DNA of 7,624 nucleotides. It comes from Clostridia bacterium. Lineage in GTDB: Bacteria > Bacillota > Clostridia > Oscillospirales > CAG-382. Position numbers and translations under genes: made by a program. Below the pieces are notes generated by a model. That model did not search any database. It had not been told where the DNA came from and was given only the letters and a program-made list of their open reading frames with translations. The stretch lies in contig JAFQII010000199.1 of assembly GCA_017397605.1 (NCBI GenBank), forward strand, positions 1 through 7,624, in the 5' to 3' direction. This document shows, in pieces, positions 6,111 through 7,624 of this stretch (positions within the stretch are counted from its first letter, which is position 1; the number at the start of each line of letters is the position of its first letter).

Positions 6111-7514
6111 ATGAGCAACTCTATCTTCGGCGGCGAAAAACGCCCGATTCTGACGATCGTAATGGACGGTGTCGGCTATACCGAACGCACCGCAGGCAAC
6201 GCAGTTTATGCGGCTGATACCCCCACGCTGGACATGCTGGCGGAAAAATATCCCCGCTTTTTGCTGCAGGCGCACGGCACGGCTGTCGGTCTGCCCTCCG
6301 ATGACGACATGGGCAACTCCGAGGTCGGTCACAACGCGCTGGGCGCAGGCCAGGTTTTTGCGCAGGGCGCAAAGCTGGTTTCAAACGCGATCGAGTCCGG
6401 CAAGATCTATACATCCGATTCGTGGCAGACGCTGATCGGCGGCGTCAAAGCAAACGGTTCTGCATTGCATTTCCTCGGTCTGTTCTCCGACGGTAACGTA
6501 CATTCCCACATCGACCACCTCAAGGCGATGGTCGCACAGGCAAAGAACGACGGCGTCGGAAAGGTCCGCATCCACATTCTGCTGGACGGACGCGACGTCG
6601 GCGAGACCTCCGCTTTGGAGTACGTCTGCCCGTTTGAAGATTATCTTGCAACTCTGCGCGACGACAGCTTTGACGTTTGCATCGCGTCGGGCGGCGGCAG
6701 AATGCAGATCACCATGGACAGATACGAAGCAAACTGGGCAATGGTCGAAAAAGGCTGGAAGACCCACGTCTTGGGCGAGGGCAGAACGTTTGCATCCGCA
6801 AAAGAAGCGATCGACACCCTGCGTGCCGAGACCGGCGCGATCGACCAGGATCTGCCTCCCTTTGTTATCGCAGCAGACGGCAAGCCCGTCGGCACGGTAG
6901 AGGACGGCGACTCCGTGATCTTCTTCAACTTCCGCGGCGACCGTTCGATCGAGATCTCCAAGGCGTTTGAAGCAGGCGCAGATTTCGACAAATTCGACCG
7001 CGTCCGCGTACCCAACGTTTTGTACGCAGGCATGCTGGAATATGACGGCGACGCACACATTCCGTCCCGTTACCTCGTTTCTCCTCCCGAGATTTCGGGC
7101 ACGATGGGCGAGTTCCTGGTAAACAAGGGTGTCAAGCAGCTGGCAATCTCCGAAACGCAGAAATACGGCCACGTCACCTATTTCTGGAACGGCAACAGAA
7201 GCGGCAAGTTTGACGAAGAGCTGGAAGAATACATCGAGATCCCCTCGGATGTCGTTCCCTTTGAACAGCGTCCGTGGATGAAGTGCGCCGAGATCACCGA
7301 CGTGCTGATCGAAAAGCTGTACAGCGGCGAGTTCGGTTACCTGCGCGTCAACTTCCCCAACGGCGACATGGTCGGACATACGGGTTCGTTTGCCGCAACC
7401 AAGATCTCCATGGAAGCGCTTGACCTCTGCCTTGCGCGTATCCTCAAAGCAGTCGACGACGTAAAAGGCGTTGCAATCATCACCTCAGACCACTGCAACG
7501 CAGACGAAATGTAA
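6111..7514 (+). CDS. gpmI: 2,3-bisphosphoglycerate-independent phosphoglycerate mutase, cut by an in-frame stop
   Basis: Glycolytic and gluconeogenic enzyme interconverting 3- and 2-phosphoglycerate with two Mn ions. Family positions seen in the 467 codons: Asp19 (VMDG), the phosphoserine nucleophile Ser70 (MGNSEVGH), His131 (GNVHSH), Arg161-Asp162 (LLDGRD), Arg197 and Arg204 (GGGRMQITMDRY), Arg275 and Arg278 (NFRGDR), Lys351 (ETQKYGHVTYF), Asp419 and His423 (NGDMVGHTG), Asp460-His461. The family normally runs beyond 500 residues, but TAA at 7512-7514 follows DEM, where relatives usually have an aromatic residue. The lost part includes the last metal-binding His of the TSHT motif. His461 is followed by Cys where the family has Gly. 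The ATG at 6111 was chosen because homology starts just after it; AAAAGGA (6091-6097) lies 13 bases upstream, a long spacing. A GTG at 6054 is in frame but would add 19 residues without resemblance to the family. Confidence 0.9.
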   Translation: MSNSIFGGEKRPILTIVMDGVGYTERTAGNAVYAADTPTLDMLAEKYPRFLLQAHGTAVGLPSDDDMGNSEVGHNALGAGQVFAQGAKLVSNAIESGKIYTSDSWQTLIGGVKANGSALHFLGLFSDGNVHSHIDHLKAMVAQAKNDGVGKVRIHILLDGRDVGETSALEYVCPFEDYLATLRDDSFDVCIASGGGRMQITMDRYEANWAMVEKGWKTHVLGEGRTFASAKEAIDTLRAETGAIDQDLPPFVIAADGKPVGTVEDGDSVIFFNFRGDRSIEISKAFEAGADFDKFDRVRVPNVLYAGMLEYDGDAHIPSRYLVSPPEISGTMGEFLVNKGVKQLAISETQKYGHVTYFWNGNRSGKFDEELEEYIEIPSDVVPFEQRPWMKCAEITDVLIEKLYSGEFGYLRVNFPNGDMVGHTGSFAATKISMEALDLCLARILKAVDDVKGVAIITSDHCNADEM

Positions 7515-7624
7515 GAGATCTACAAAAAGACGGGCGGCGCAAAGATGGGTGCCAACGGCGTTCCCAAGGCCAAGACCTCTCACACGCTCAACCCCGTTCC
7601 CTGCTATATCTACGATAATTTCTA
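7515..7624 (+). pseudogene. gpmI: Detached C-terminal part of gpmI, in frame after the stop
   Basis: The frame of gpmI stays open from 7515 to the window end. It reads EIYKKTGG, then KTSHTLNPVP and IYDNF, the recognised end of the mutase family, including the metal-binding His (codon 7581-7583). No start codon with a ribosome site precedes it; the ATG at 7545 has nothing convincing upstream. The reading is therefore one gene broken by a single nonsense codon, or a base error, rather than a separate gene. Confidence 0.8.

Noticed and set aside
6381..7379. Minus-strand open frame opposite gpmI
   Set aside because: The plus strand encodes conserved mutase motifs throughout. The antisense product is unrecognisable and has no start signals.

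Overview
The window looks like chromosomal DNA from a Gram-positive gut-type Clostridia (Oscillospirales/Ruminococcaceae-like), probably uncultured. Evidence: SigA-type promoters with 17-bp spacers, strong AGGAGG-type ribosome sites, a lipobox-bearing amino-acid binding protein, and secreted proteins ending in an S/E-rich stalk, a transmembrane helix and a Lys tail. Hairpin repeats between genes also fit. Protein-coding DNA is moderately GC-rich by eye, while the promoter regions are AT-rich. The taxonomic placement is inference.

Layout. (1) 1-173, minus: 5' end of a stand-alone CinA C-terminal-domain gene (pncC type), cut by the window edge. (2) 174-361: divergent promoters for pncC (minus) and the first surface protein (plus). 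(3) 362-3086, plus: two tandem paralogues of about 440 aa. Each has a signal peptide, a discoidin/F5-8C-like domain, a second small domain, an S/E-rich stalk and a C-terminal membrane anchor. A strong intrinsic terminator separates them. (4) 3087-3269: a convergent intergenic region packed with hairpins, including two head-to-head copies of a hairpin-plus-tail repeat around a minus-strand terminator. (5) 3270-5812, minus: a polar amino-acid ABC importer in the order binding lipoprotein, permease, ATPase. It is driven by a perfect-consensus promoter, and a third repeat copy lies between the binding-protein and permease genes. The ATPase carries an extra segment of about 57 residues between Walker A and the Q-loop. 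(6) 5813-6110: divergent promoters of the importer and gpmI. (7) 6111-7624, plus: cofactor-independent phosphoglycerate mutase, broken by an in-frame TAA at 7512-7514. Recognisable family sequence continues in the same frame to the window edge.

How the genes relate: the importer is a self-contained operon, with uptake energised by the ATPase and excess binding protein probably favoured by the hairpin after its gene. The two surface proteins are probably outward-facing, membrane-tethered binding proteins of unknown ligand. gpmI is glycolytic housekeeping. I see no defence system, prophage, CRISPR array, tRNA or rRNA. The most notable points are the gpmI nonsense codon, the ATPase insertion, the paralogue pair with its nearly identical 3' module, and the repeat family.
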